A program made the position numbers and the translations under genes. 64,000 nt of DNA from Muribaculaceae bacterium. GTDB lineage: Bacteria; Bacteroidota; Bacteroidia; Bacteroidales; Muribaculaceae. Each line of letters opens with the position of its first letter. Within the stretch, counting starts at the first letter, position 1. The stretch is from NCBI GenBank assembly GCA_029060725.1, contig JAIDTL010000109.1:1-64000 (forward strand), in the 5' to 3' direction. Under the pieces are notes generated by a model. The model was not told where the DNA came from. It ran no database searches and was given only the letters and a program-made list of their open reading frames with translations. This document shows, piece after piece, positions 39,195 through 48,264 of the stretch.

Positions 39195-39506
39195 ATGGAT
39201 ATAAGCATTTTATGGTATTTAGTGCCGAGCATTCTACTCTTTGTTTGTGGTGTCTACGGCTTCATTACTCGAAAAAATATGATCGCTATGCTGATATCTC
39301 TTGAGCTTATGCTCAATTCAGCCGATCTCAATTTTGTGATTTTCAACCGTTATCTTTTCCCCGGCTCAATGGAAGGCATGATCTTCTCTCTCTTTGCCAT
39401 AGCAATTGCAGCAGCTGAGACAGCTATCGCTATCGCGCTGATCATCAACATCTATCGCGCTATCGGGAATACAAATGTGACGGATATTAAAGAAATGAAA
39501 TTCTAA
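39195..39506 (+). CDS. nuoK: NADH-quinone oxidoreductase subunit K
   Basis: The 103-residue three-helix subunit contains MLISLELMLNSADLNFV with the key glutamate of the proton path, and AIAAAETAIAIALIINIYR with the second conserved glutamate. Length and motifs match NuoK/ND4L. It is 20 bases after nuoJ and 14 before nuoL. Confidence 0.97.
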   Translation: MDISILWYLVPSILLFVCGVYGFITRKNMIAMLISLELMLNSADLNFVIFNRYLFPGSMEGMIFSLFAIAIAAAETAIAIALIINIYRAIGNTNVTDIKEMKF

Positions 39507-39520
39507 ACTATTCCTAAGAT

Positions 39521-41473
39521 ATGGACATAACACTTCCAATTTTAATCCTTGCGATCCCAATTGCGATGTTCCTCATCTTGGGAATCGGAGGCGTTGTGAT
39601 GCCACGCAAAGTAGCCGGTGTGCTCGGCATTCTTGGCATGGGCACTTGTGCAGTGCTTGCCTACACAGTGGCTTTCACATACTTCTTCAGTGGTGCGCCC
39701 GACTTCATCACTGATCTTGGTCAGCGTCTGCAATATCAGGTATTCGATGTCACCTGGCTTGCTTTTACTGAGAAACTCGTTGTGAAAATCGGTTTCCTTC
39801 TTGATCCGATTTCTGCAATGATGCTGATTGTGATCACTACAATCTCATTCTTCGTACACCTCTATTCATGGGGATACATGGAGCATGAACCGGGCTTCCA
39901 ACGCTACTACGCTTTCCTCAGCCTATTCTCGTTCTCTATGCTCGGCCTCGTAGTGGCTACCAACATTTTCCAGATGTATATTTTCTGGGAGCTCGTAGGT
40001 GTCAGCTCTTATCTGCTTATCGGATTCTTCTATAAGCTTCCGTCGGCAGTGTCTGCATCTAAGAAGGCATTTATCGTAACTCGTTTCGCCGACCTCGGAT
40101 TTCTTATCGGTATCTTACTTCTCTCCTACTATACTGATACGTTCAACTTCCAGGCTCTCACTTCCAATCCGGAACTCGTGATGGCAGAATGTGGCGGCGC
40201 TACATTCATGGGAGCTTCCGTGATGACTTGGGCAATGGTGCTCATCTTCATGGGTGGTATGGGTAAGTCTGCAATGATGCCTCTCCATATATGGCTTCCA
40301 GACGCAATGGAAGGTCCGACTCCGGTATCTGCCCTTATCCACGCTGCCACAATGGTCGTTGCCGGTGTGTATCTCGTTGCCCGTATGTTCCCCTGCTACT
40401 GTCAGGTTCCGGCTTCTATGGATTTTGTAGGTGTCGTAGGTGCTATCACTGCTTTCTACGCTGCCGTAGTAGCTTGTACTCAGATCGACATCAAACGTGT
40501 GCTTGCTTTCTCTACAATCTCTCAGATTGCATTCATGATGGTATCACTCGCTGTGGCTCGCGACTATGTTCCGGTTGGTGAACATTGGCATGCTCCGGGT
40601 CTCGGCTACATGGCTTCCATGTTCCACCTCTTCACTCACGCAATGTTCAAGGCCCTCCTCTTCCTTGGAGCAGGATGCCTTATACATGCTGTCCACTCAA
40701 ACGACTACACAAAAATGGGTGGCCTACGCAAATATATGCCTATAACTCACTGGACATTCCTCATCGGCTGTCTCGCCATTGCCGGTATACCTCCATTCTC
40801 TGGCTTCTTCTCAAAGGATGAAATGCTGGCAGCAATGTATCAGAACTCTTTCTTCTGGGGTGCATGGATGTCGATGGTAGCAGGTCTGACTGCTTTCTAT
40901 ATGTTCCGTCTCTATTATCTCATCTTCTGGTGGGAAGAGAATCCTCACTACAAAGAGCACAAGCCCCACGATGCTCCTTGGCAGATGTCGCTCCCGCTTA
41001 TCATCCTTGCTCTCGTGAGCTGCGTCGCCGGCTTCATTCCATTCGGTGAGTTCGTCACTTACAACGGAGAACCTTACCACATCCATCTTGAAGCAGCAGT
41101 TGCATTGACAAGCGTTGCGATTGCCGTCATCGCAATCGCATTGGCAACTTGGCTTTATGCTAAGAAAAACGATCGTCCTGCCAAGATGCGCGCAGCGCTC
41201 CCAACTCTTTGGGAAGCAGCCCACCGTCGCTTCTACTGGGATGAGATCTATCAATTCATCACTCACAAGATTATCTTCGGTATCATTTGCAACAGCATAG
41301 CATGGTTTGACCGTCACGTCATTGACGCCACGATGGATGGCTTTGCAAAGATCACTCAGAAAGGAAGCTATGCTATCCGCGGCATGCAGAACGGACATAT
41401 TCAGGCTTACGTGGCTTGGTATTTCTTCGGAGCCCTCGCTCTTGCTGCCGTAGTTTGGCTGTGCCTCGTTTGA
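39521..41473 (+). CDS. nuoL: NADH-quinone oxidoreductase subunit L
   Basis: The 650-residue antiporter-like subunit has about 16 membrane helices and the lateral helix near its C-terminus. Key features are FWELVGVSSYLLIGF with the conserved glutamate, GKSAMMPLHIWLPDAMEGPTPVSALIHAATMV with the pump lysine and histidines, and FSTISQIAFMM. It is the distal proton pump of complex I. The length is slightly above the E. coli protein (613). Confidence 0.97.
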   Translation: MDITLPILILAIPIAMFLILGIGGVVMPRKVAGVLGILGMGTCAVLAYTVAFTYFFSGAPDFITDLGQRLQYQVFDVTWLAFTEKLVVKIGFLLDPISAMMLIVITTISFFVHLYSWGYMEHEPGFQRYYAFLSLFSFSMLGLVVATNIFQMYIFWELVGVSSYLLIGFFYKLPSAVSASKKAFIVTRFADLGFLIGILLLSYYTDTFNFQALTSNPELVMAECGGATFMGASVMTWAMVLIFMGGMGKSAMMPLHIWLPDAMEGPTPVSALIHAATMVVAGVYLVARMFPCYCQVPASMDFVGVVGAITAFYAAVVACTQIDIKRVLAFSTISQIAFMMVSLAVARDYVPVGEHWHAPGLGYMASMFHLFTHAMFKALLFLGAGCLIHAVHSNDYTKMGGLRKYMPITHWTFLIGCLAIAGIPPFSGFFSKDEMLAAMYQNSFFWGAWMSMVAGLTAFYMFRLYYLIFWWEENPHYKEHKPHDAPWQMSLPLIILALVSCVAGFIPFGEFVTYNGEPYHIHLEAAVALTSVAIAVIAIALATWLYAKKNDRPAKMRAALPTLWEAAHRRFYWDEIYQFITHKIIFGIICNSIAWFDRHVIDATMDGFAKITQKGSYAIRGMQNGHIQAYVAWYFFGALALAAVVWLCLV

Positions 41474-41505
41474 TAAGTTATTCATATTGCTAAAAATATA
41501 AGACA

Positions 41506-43023
41506 ATGTTTGGAAATATTTTAATTTGGTTTGTAGTCATCCCCATCCTGATGATGGCGGGACTCGGCTTCTGCCGCAACAGCAGTATGAATGCCATCCG
41601 CGCGGTGATGACTATAGGTAGCACTGCTCTGATGGTGCTTGGCATCTGGCTTACCGTAGACTTCCTCAGCCTCCGCGCTGCCGGAAACACTGAAGAAATG
41701 CTTTACATGGGAAGCTGGCTCTGGTATGCTCCTCTTAATATTCATCTTGCAGTTGGCGTCGACGGAATCTCCGTCCTCATGCTTCTCCTAAGCTGCGTGA
41801 TTGTATTCGCCGGAACATTCGCTTCTTGGAAAATCAACCCACTTCCAAAGAATTTCTTCCTTTGGTTCTGCCTCCTCAGCACAGGAGTATTCGGATTCTT
41901 CATCTCAATCGACATGTTTACAATGTTCATGTTCTATGAGGTGGCACTTATCCCGATGTACCTTCTTATCGGTGTCTGGGGTACAGGTCGCAAGGAATAT
42001 AGCGCAATGAAGCTTACTCTTATGCTTATGGGCGGCTCAGCATTCCTTATGCTTGGTCTTCTCGGTATCTTCTGGCACTCAGCTCCGGATCTTGCAAATT
42101 GCACTTGGAATATCCTTGAAATTTCTCACAATTCAAGCATCGACCCAAGCTGGCAGCGTCTTCTCTTCTGCTTCACATTCGTTGGCTTTGGCGTTCTTGG
42201 CGCTATGTTCCCATTCCACACATGGAGTCCTGATGGTCACGCTTGTGCACCGACTGCAGTGTCAATGCTCCACGCAGGTGTGCTTATGAAGCTTGGTGGT
42301 TACGGCTGCTTCCGCATCGCTATCTTCCTTCTTCCACAGGCTGCCAACGAACTCGCTTGGATCTTTATCGTGCTCACCGGTATTTCAATTGTATATGGTG
42401 CATTTTCAGCTTGTGTACAGACCGACCTCAAATATATCAATGCCTACTCTTCAGTGTCACACTGCGGCATGGTGCTCTTCGCAATCTTGATGCTTAACAC
42501 CACTGCAATGACCGGTGCAATCATGCAGATGCTTTCTCACGGCTTAATGACAGCACTCTTCTTTGCTCTTATCGGTATGATTTACGGAAGGACTCACACA
42601 CGCGACATCCGTCAGATGGGTGGCTTGATGAAGATAATGCCTTACCTCGGTGTCTGCTACATGATCGCCGGTTTTGCATCTCTCGGTCTCCCGGGTCTTT
42701 CAGGCTTCGTTGCTGAGATGACAATCTTCTTCGGTTCATTCCAGGATGCTGACACTTTCCACAGAGTATTTGTGATTGCAGCTACTTGCTCAATTGTGAT
42801 CACTGCAGTCTACATCCTTCGTGTTGTCGGAAAGCTCCTTCTTGGCCCGGTTCAGGATGAACATCACCTTGCGCTGACAGATGCATCTTGGTTTGAGCGT
42901 CTGAGCACAGTGACCCTCATCCTTTGCATTGCAGGCATAGGTTGCTTCCCCAACTGGATCAATGAGACTATTCAGCATTCATTCCATCCGATTATAGCAG
43001 CAATACAAGCTGCCGCTCTCTAA
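41506..43023 (+). CDS. nuoM: NADH-quinone oxidoreductase subunit M
   Basis: The 505-residue antiporter-like subunit shows FYEVALIPMYLLIGVWG with the conserved glutamate, FPFHTWSPDGHACAPTAVSMLHAGVLMKLGGYG, and YSSVSHCGMVLFA. It is the middle proton pump. Residues 1-40 and the C-terminal ~25 residues are variable. It follows nuoL after 32 bases. Confidence 0.97.
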   Translation: MFGNILIWFVVIPILMMAGLGFCRNSSMNAIRAVMTIGSTALMVLGIWLTVDFLSLRAAGNTEEMLYMGSWLWYAPLNIHLAVGVDGISVLMLLLSCVIVFAGTFASWKINPLPKNFFLWFCLLSTGVFGFFISIDMFTMFMFYEVALIPMYLLIGVWGTGRKEYSAMKLTLMLMGGSAFLMLGLLGIFWHSAPDLANCTWNILEISHNSSIDPSWQRLLFCFTFVGFGVLGAMFPFHTWSPDGHACAPTAVSMLHAGVLMKLGGYGCFRIAIFLLPQAANELAWIFIVLTGISIVYGAFSACVQTDLKYINAYSSVSHCGMVLFAILMLNTTAMTGAIMQMLSHGLMTALFFALIGMIYGRTHTRDIRQMGGLMKIMPYLGVCYMIAGFASLGLPGLSGFVAEMTIFFGSFQDADTFHRVFVIAATCSIVITAVYILRVVGKLLLGPVQDEHHLALTDASWFERLSTVTLILCIAGIGCFPNWINETIQHSFHPIIAAIQAAAL

Positions 43024-43056
43024 TCTAAATCTTTACCTTTCAAACAAACAAAAACA

Positions 43057-44535
43057 ATGGACTATTCACAATTTGGGACAATGCTTCCCGAACTGATTGT
43101 ATTGGGAATCTTCCTCATTGTGTTCTTTATGGACACATTCGGAGGAGAGGGGGTAAAGAAGATTCTGACCCCATTCACTGCAGTACTCTTCCTTCTCGGT
43201 ACAGTAGCCATCTGGCTTGCTCCGAGCAGCCCGGAAGGAATCTTCGGAGGCATGTATGTCAATGACACTGCATGCAAAGCCATGAAGTGCATTCTAAACA
43301 TAGGCGTATTTCTTGTGCTGCTTCAGTCTTTCAAATGGGCTGACAGCGAGGAAATGACCTTAAGAAAGGGTGAGTTCTATGAGCTACTTCTCGTCACTCT
43401 CTTCGGCATGTATCTTATGGTTTCGGCTCGCCACTTCCTTCTTTTCATTATCGGACTCGAATCAGCATCTCTCCCGCTTGCGGCGATGATCGCATTCGAC
43501 AAATACCGCTACGAAAGCCACGAAGCAGGCATTAAGTATATTCTTACTGCCGTCTTCAGTTCTGCAATTTTGATGATGGGTCTTAGCTTCGTCTACGCAT
43601 TCTCAATGGGAAGCCTCTACTTCTCTGATCTCTCGATGGCTATTGCCCAGGGAGAGATGAGCGGACTGCTGCTCTTCGCTCTCGCATTCGTGATGGCTGG
43701 TATCGGATTCAAGCTTTCGCTCGTTCCATTCCATCTCTGGACAGCCGACGTATATCAAGGAGCTCCGACTCCGGTGACTTCTTATCTTTCTGTCATCTCC
43801 AAGGGTTCTGCAGCATTCGCTTTCTTCATCATCTTCACACAGTGCTTCGGTCAGGTATACAGCGATGCATGGGAATGGATGCTCTACGCACTCATTATCC
43901 TCACTATCACTGTCGGCAACCTCTTCGCACTCCGCCAGAAGAACATGAAGCGATTCATGGCATTCTCTTCTGTATCACAGGCAGGATACATAATGCTTGG
44001 TGTAATAGCCGCAAACGCTCTCGGATTAGCATCTTTGATGTTCTACATCATCGTCTATGTAGTGAGCAACCTTGGTGCTTTCGCAGTAATCCAGACTATT
44101 GAAGACAATACAGGCAAACTCAATATGGACGACTACAACGGTCTCCATAAGACAAATCCTTGGCTCAGCGTGGCAATGACACTTGCGATGTTCTCTCTTG
44201 CAGGTATTCCTCCATTTGCAGGATTCTTTAGCAAAATACTCATCTTCACAAGCGTTTGCTCCACAAATTCAATGGCACTCTATATGCTCGTGCTCATCGC
44301 CCTCATCAACACTGTGATATCCCTCTACTACTATCTCTGCGTTGTGAAGGCAATGTGGATTTCAAATGAAGAGCCTGTCATTGGATCGTTCAACAGCACA
44401 TGCGTAGCCAAAGTCGGACTTGGACTCTGCCTTATCGGCATCCTCTTCTTCGGTCTCGTAAGCCCAATCTACCAATGGCTCGTCAACTCTGTAGAACTCT
44501 CGATGTGGGAGCCACTCGCCCTCCTCGGACTCTGA
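43057..44535 (+). CDS. nuoN: NADH-quinone oxidoreductase subunit N
   Basis: The 492-residue proximal antiporter-like subunit has IIGLESASLPLAAMIAFDK with the conserved glutamate, FKLSLVPFHLWTADVYQGAPTPVTSYLSVISKG with the pump lysine, and FSSVSQAGYIMLG. It is the last gene of the operon. A strong terminator follows 55 bases after the stop codon. Confidence 0.97.
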   Translation: MDYSQFGTMLPELIVLGIFLIVFFMDTFGGEGVKKILTPFTAVLFLLGTVAIWLAPSSPEGIFGGMYVNDTACKAMKCILNIGVFLVLLQSFKWADSEEMTLRKGEFYELLLVTLFGMYLMVSARHFLLFIIGLESASLPLAAMIAFDKYRYESHEAGIKYILTAVFSSAILMMGLSFVYAFSMGSLYFSDLSMAIAQGEMSGLLLFALAFVMAGIGFKLSLVPFHLWTADVYQGAPTPVTSYLSVISKGSAAFAFFIIFTQCFGQVYSDAWEWMLYALIILTITVGNLFALRQKNMKRFMAFSSVSQAGYIMLGVIAANALGLASLMFYIIVYVVSNLGAFAVIQTIEDNTGKLNMDDYNGLHKTNPWLSVAMTLAMFSLAGIPPFAGFFSKILIFTSVCSTNSMALYMLVLIALINTVISLYYYLCVVKAMWISNEEPVIGSFNSTCVAKVGLGLCLIGILFFGLVSPIYQWLVNSVELSMWEPLALLGL

Positions 44536-44590
44536 TAAATTGCATACAAAAATCTATCAGATAGAAATAACATTCAAATATAAATTCTGA

Positions 44591-44627
44591 AAGGCTGTCG
44601 CTCCCCGCGACAGCCTTTTTCCTTTTT
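44591..44627 (+). terminator. Rho-independent terminator of the nuo-atp-nuo operon
   Basis: AAGGCTGTCG (44591-44600) pairs with CGACAGCCTT (44608-44617) and is followed by TTT CC TTTTTT. It is the first convincing terminator after the promoter at 26910, 17.7 kb upstream. Confidence 0.9.
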
Positions 44628-44639
44628 TCTGAAAAAATG

Positions 44640-44671
44640 TTTGTTTTTAAATTCTTTTTTTTATAACTTTG
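44640..44671 (+). promoter_or_regulatory. Promoter of the C10 peptidase gene
   Basis: TTTG (44640-44643), 20 bases and TAACTTTG (44664-44671) match the consensus exactly. The leader to the ATG at 44750 would be about 70 bases. Confidence 0.8.
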
Positions 44672-44749
44672 TACATTATTTCACTAAAATAATTCAACTA
44701 TTGAATAATTAGCTTAGAATCGCTTATAAAAATATCAAACATAAATTTT

Positions 44750-46771
44750 ATGAAACATTCACCATTAGCCAAAGCTCTTTGCTGCTCTATAATCGCAGCC
44801 TCACCATTACTTGGAGCGTATGCCAGACACATGAGTCCTGACGAAGCAATAGCTCGCCTACTAAACAATGAATCTCAGAGACGAATGGCAGGTTCAGAAG
44901 AACTTAAACTCGCTTACGTAGAATCAGCAGAAAATCAAGATTTCGTCTATATTTTCAACAAGAAATCAAATGGATTTATTGTAGTTTCTGCAGATGATTC
45001 GATGCCTGCACTTCTCGGCTATTCCAATAATGGAAGTTTTAATCCAGAGAAAGTCGCCCCATCACTCAAATGGTGGCTGTCGCAATACGCAGAGGAAGCA
45101 GCTTTCTCAATTTCTTCTTCTGATCTCAAAGTGGAATCTAACTCTCATCCCAGACTCGCTCCTGAAGTAGAAAAAGAAGAAATCCCATATCTTATCAAAA
45201 CTCAATGGGGACAGAGAAATCCATATAATCTTAAATGCCCGGAGCTTAACAATAATAATTGTGTTACGGGATGCGTTGCTACTGCCATGGCTCAAATACT
45301 CAAATTCCATGAGTATCCAGCTACAGGATTTGATGAAAATTCTTATCAATGGAACGACACCACTCTTTCATTCGATTTTGGTGCAACTGAATTCCGATTC
45401 AACGATATGTTGGATAATTATAAGGATGATTCCGATGAATCTCAGGACAGCGCTGTAGCCGAACTCATGTATGCTTGTGGAGTCTCCGTAAATATGCTTT
45501 ACGGAGCTAAAGAAAGTGGTGCTTCAGATATTTATATTCCATACGCTCTTCGTCACTTTTTCAAATACGACAATGAAGTAAAACTCCTAAAACGCTCATT
45601 CTTCTCTTCAGAAGAATGGATAGACCTTGTTTATTCAGAACTCGAGCAACAGCATCCCGTCATTATGGGAGGACAAGCTCCTTCGGGTGGACATCAGTTC
45701 ATTTGCGATGGGTATGATGGCGACGGATTTTTCCATATCAATTGGGGATGGGAAGGTATGAGTGATGGTTACTACCTCCTCTCTGCCCTCAATCCTGAAG
45801 AGCAAGGCACAGGAGGACATAATGGTGGGTATAATTCTAACCAAACAATTGTCTGTGGCATCAAGCCTGCTAAAGAGGATTCTGCAATATGGTATCCTAT
45901 TTATGCAAACAGTGGAATGGGATTCTCTAATTACACCAATTCAAATATCAATATAGTTTTTGAGCAAGGTGGAATCTTAAATGAATCACCGGAGGGAGTC
46001 ACTGTCACTATGTTAGTCCAAGCTGAATCAGAAGATGGAAAGACCTACATTTCCGACCAAGGCTCTACTTTAAAGTTCCCCGGAGCTGAAAATCTTCAAA
46101 GTAAAGGATTTCGTTCTTTCAGTGCCGGACTTCCAACCGATATGCCTGCCGGAAAATATAAAGCATATATCGTTTTCAAGACTCCGGAAGGAAATATACA
46201 GAAATTGCTTTTCCCCTATACTTCCATTTCTTTCTTCTATATCGATGTCGATGCTTCCGGAAAAATCACTTGCACCATTGGCGAACCATCTGCAAGAGCA
46301 GAAATTCGTGTACTTGAGTTCGAGCCTTTAGAGCAAATTATATCCAATGAAGTATGCATGATGAAGATAGTGTTAGAAAATATAGGAGAATACGATTATG
46401 ATGATTTTATCAAATATATTGTCTATCCTCATGATTCAGACGAAGCACTATACACTACCTATCTTGCATTCAATTCCATCGCACCTCAAAAGAAAATTAA
46501 CTCATCTATTCCCTCTGTCTTTGATCTTAAGGCCGGGCTCTATGATATAGTCTTCTTCGATCAATACGGCGACATAATCAGCGAGAAATTCACAATTTCT
46601 GTTGATGCATCGGGCGTTGCATCGATTGTAGATACTGATCTGCCGCTGGATATTTATTCTGCAAGAGGAATTCTTATCAAGAAGAATGCTGATTCTGACT
46701 ATGTATCTTCTCTTCCGAAGGGAATCTACATCATCAAATCAAAAGACAACACTTTCAAAATAATCAAATAA
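44750..46771 (+). CDS. Secreted C10 family (streptopain-like) cysteine protease
   Basis: The 673-residue protein has a signal peptide (about 1-25) and a propeptide of the streptopain-inhibitor type (about 27-130, including GFIVVSADDSMPALLGYS). The catalytic domain has the nucleophile C175 in VTGCVATAMAQILKFHEYP, H315 in SGGHQFICDGYDGDG and the helper motif INWGWEG at 330-336. Further beta-rich domains follow, and the C-terminus (SSLPKGIYIIKSKDNTFKIIK) looks like a type IX sorting signal. It resembles SpeB and the Bacteroides C10 peptidases, probably matured by cleavage outside the cell. Substrates are unknown. Confidence 0.88.
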   Translation: MKHSPLAKALCCSIIAASPLLGAYARHMSPDEAIARLLNNESQRRMAGSEELKLAYVESAENQDFVYIFNKKSNGFIVVSADDSMPALLGYSNNGSFNPEKVAPSLKWWLSQYAEEAAFSISSSDLKVESNSHPRLAPEVEKEEIPYLIKTQWGQRNPYNLKCPELNNNNCVTGCVATAMAQILKFHEYPATGFDENSYQWNDTTLSFDFGATEFRFNDMLDNYKDDSDESQDSAVAELMYACGVSVNMLYGAKESGASDIYIPYALRHFFKYDNEVKLLKRSFFSSEEWIDLVYSELEQQHPVIMGGQAPSGGHQFICDGYDGDGFFHINWGWEGMSDGYYLLSALNPEEQGTGGHNGGYNSNQTIVCGIKPAKEDSAIWYPIYANSGMGFSNYTNSNINIVFEQGGILNESPEGVTVTMLVQAESEDGKTYISDQGSTLKFPGAENLQSKGFRSFSAGLPTDMPAGKYKAYIVFKTPEGNIQKLLFPYTSISFFYIDVDASGKITCTIGEPSARAEIRVLEFEPLEQIISNEVCMMKIVLENIGEYDYDDFIKYIVYPHDSDEALYTTYLAFNSIAPQKKINSSIPSVFDLKAGLYDIVFFDQYGDIISEKFTISVDASGVASIVDTDLPLDIYSARGILIKKNADSDYVSSLPKGIYIIKSKDNTFKIIK

Positions 46772-46790
46772 GATTACACTTATTAATAAA

Positions 46791-46824
46791 TTGAAGAGGC
46801 TCGCCAATCGACGAGCCTCTTCAA
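46791..46824. terminator. Bidirectional terminator between the C10 gene and a convergent small gene
   Basis: TTGAAGAGGCTCG (46791-46803) pairs perfectly with CGAGCCTCTTCAA (46812-46824) around an 8-base loop, flanked by AT-rich tails on both sides. Confidence 0.85.
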
Positions 46825-46862
46825 TATTTATATTATATTTATTAGTCTATCTTCAATTTTAT

Positions 46863-47201
46863 TTATTGTTCATGGCTATGATCTCCATAACATACTGGAT
46901 TGAAACAGTTGTCGTAACGGATATGAAGTCCGTCTCCAAGATCTACCACGTATGTAACACCTTCTCGCGTAATTTCATATACTGTCGAACCCGGGAAGCG
47001 AAGAGCCAAATGCTCAGATATCGCCTGAGGTATTTCGATGCTGCTTGATGCCGGAACCGGTGCCGGCGACGGAGCTGCTACCGGTGCTGGACTTGCCTTT
47101 GCTTCGGGTGATGCATCAGGATATGCACTGCTTTCTGCCATAGCGTTGAAACCTACGATTGAGAGAGAGATAGCGACGATAGAGGAAAATAACTTTTTCA
47201 T
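46863..47201 (-). CDS. Small secreted protein with Pro/Ala linker and PepSY-like end
   Basis: The 112-residue product has a signal peptide (1-22, cleavage after AMA), a Pro/Ala/Ser linker (about 28-53, SPAPVAAPSPAPVPASSS) and a ~55-residue globular end. That end (HLALRFPGSTVYEITREGVTYVVDLGDGLHIRYD) has the FPG-x-x-V ... DG-x-x-IxxD pattern of PepSY-like/BLIP-like repeats of Bacteroidetes periplasmic proteins. Two Cys (FNPVCYGD and DNC) close the domain. Function unknown; binding of a peptide or an envelope component is possible. It is convergent with the C10 protease, so it could be an inhibitor, but that is speculation. Confidence 0.6.
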   Translation of the reverse strand: MKKLFSSIVAISLSIVGFNAMAESSAYPDASPEAKASPAPVAAPSPAPVPASSSIEIPQAISEHLALRFPGSTVYEITREGVTYVVDLGDGLHIRYDNCFNPVCYGDHSHEQ

Positions 47202-47320
47202 AGTTGTAAAGATTAAGTGTGTGAATATTAAGTTGTGTTCTCGTGCGTGTTTTTCATTTTATTAAATCAAGTTTATTTTTGATTTTTATACATTCTAAAC
47301 ATTATTTAAACCTTATTGGT

Positions 47321-48055
47321 TCATTTTCTGTATGTTACAATATTATTAAACATTTGCCATGATTTTGAAACATTATAGGCATCTCTTGAATTTTCAGGCA
47401 CTTTAAGCACACATCTTTTATATGATTCCGCATCGTAGGGGTCAAAAATATAGCTATCGCAATCGAACTTTGGCGCTTTTACCGACGGAGCTACTATCTC
47501 CACGAGCTTAGGACAGCAGTTCATCATCAACTCTCCCAATAGTCTATCATTGGCTGGAAGCCTTACTTTCATCAGAGAATCACAATCTGAAAATGCATAC
47601 GACTCTATCTCCTCAATACTATCGGGGAGAATTGCCTCCTTCAAAGAAGAGCAAAAAGAAAATGCATTGTGTCCGATATGCTTTAGTCCAAATGGAAATA
47701 CCAATCCATCCAGACTTTTACAATAAGCAAACGAATTGCTCCCTATATCCTCAAGTGAAGAAGGGAAATTTATTGACTCCAATACTGAACATTCACTGAA
47801 AGCTTGAAATCCTATCTTTTTCAAACCCTCTGGCAATGTCACTTTTTTTAAAGACGTACACCCTAAAAACGCATAGTCGGGTATTTCCTTAATTCCCTTT
47901 CCGGGTTGTACTATAACTTCGGTTATATCAGCACGATCAATATACTGACCCTCCTGAATGGGAGAAGATATGATTAGAGTTTCTGAAAATGCATTGATGG
48001 TCCACCCATGAGTCATCAATACAATCAACATTATTATAAATGATTTACGCTTCAT
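47321..48055 (-). CDS. Secreted BspA-type leucine-rich-repeat protein
   Basis: The 244-residue protein has a signal peptide (about 1-24) followed by five LRR_5/BspA-type repeats of about 23 residues between residues 40 and 170 (for example LKKVTLPEGLKKIGFQAFSECSVLESINFPSSLEDIG). A short C-terminal part contains APKFDCDSYIFDPYDAESYKRCVLKVP. The family comprises surface or secreted proteins thought to bind host matrix or other cells. No anchor or sorting domain is seen at the C-terminus, unlike larger BspA proteins. The 119 bases before the next small gene are AT-rich and empty. Confidence 0.8.
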   Translation of the reverse strand: MKRKSFIIMLIVLMTHGWTINAFSETLIISSPIQEGQYIDRADITEVIVQPGKGIKEIPDYAFLGCTSLKKVTLPEGLKKIGFQAFSECSVLESINFPSSLEDIGSNSFAYCKSLDGLVFPFGLKHIGHNAFSFCSSLKEAILPDSIEEIESYAFSDCDSLMKVRLPANDRLLGELMMNCCPKLVEIVAPSVKAPKFDCDSYIFDPYDAESYKRCVLKVPENSRDAYNVSKSWQMFNNIVTYRK

Positions 48056-48126
48056 ATATATTTTTTCTAAAAAAAATTTTTAGCTTAATCAAAACAATTT
48101 ACATTCTCTGTTGTTTTATTGGTATA

Positions 48127-48208
48127 AAAATCGTTTCATGATGTTAGGTTAGTTCGAAAGTATTATGGAAAACTTTCAAGAAACAGCGGCTTGAGAAAGT
48201 AGCTGTTT
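48127..48208 (-). other. Hairpin plus conserved 28-nt core, copy 2 of a dispersed non-coding element
   Basis: On the minus strand a hairpin (AAACAGC, 14-base loop, GCTGTTT; 48181-48208) is followed by TTTTCCATAAT and the 28-base core at 48127-48154, identical to 9230-9257. The inner loop pairing is CTT/AAG here and CCT/AGG in copy 1, a compensated change. Read on the plus strand the hairpin is followed by seven T, so it could be the terminator of a small plus-strand RNA, or a terminator of ispE if read on the minus strand. No TAnnTTTG promoter is visible on either side. Confidence 0.6.
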
Positions 48209-48264
48209 TTTTATTTTTCCTCATGCATATAAGTAGTTGGGCAGAGAACGCGTGAGGGTATGTA

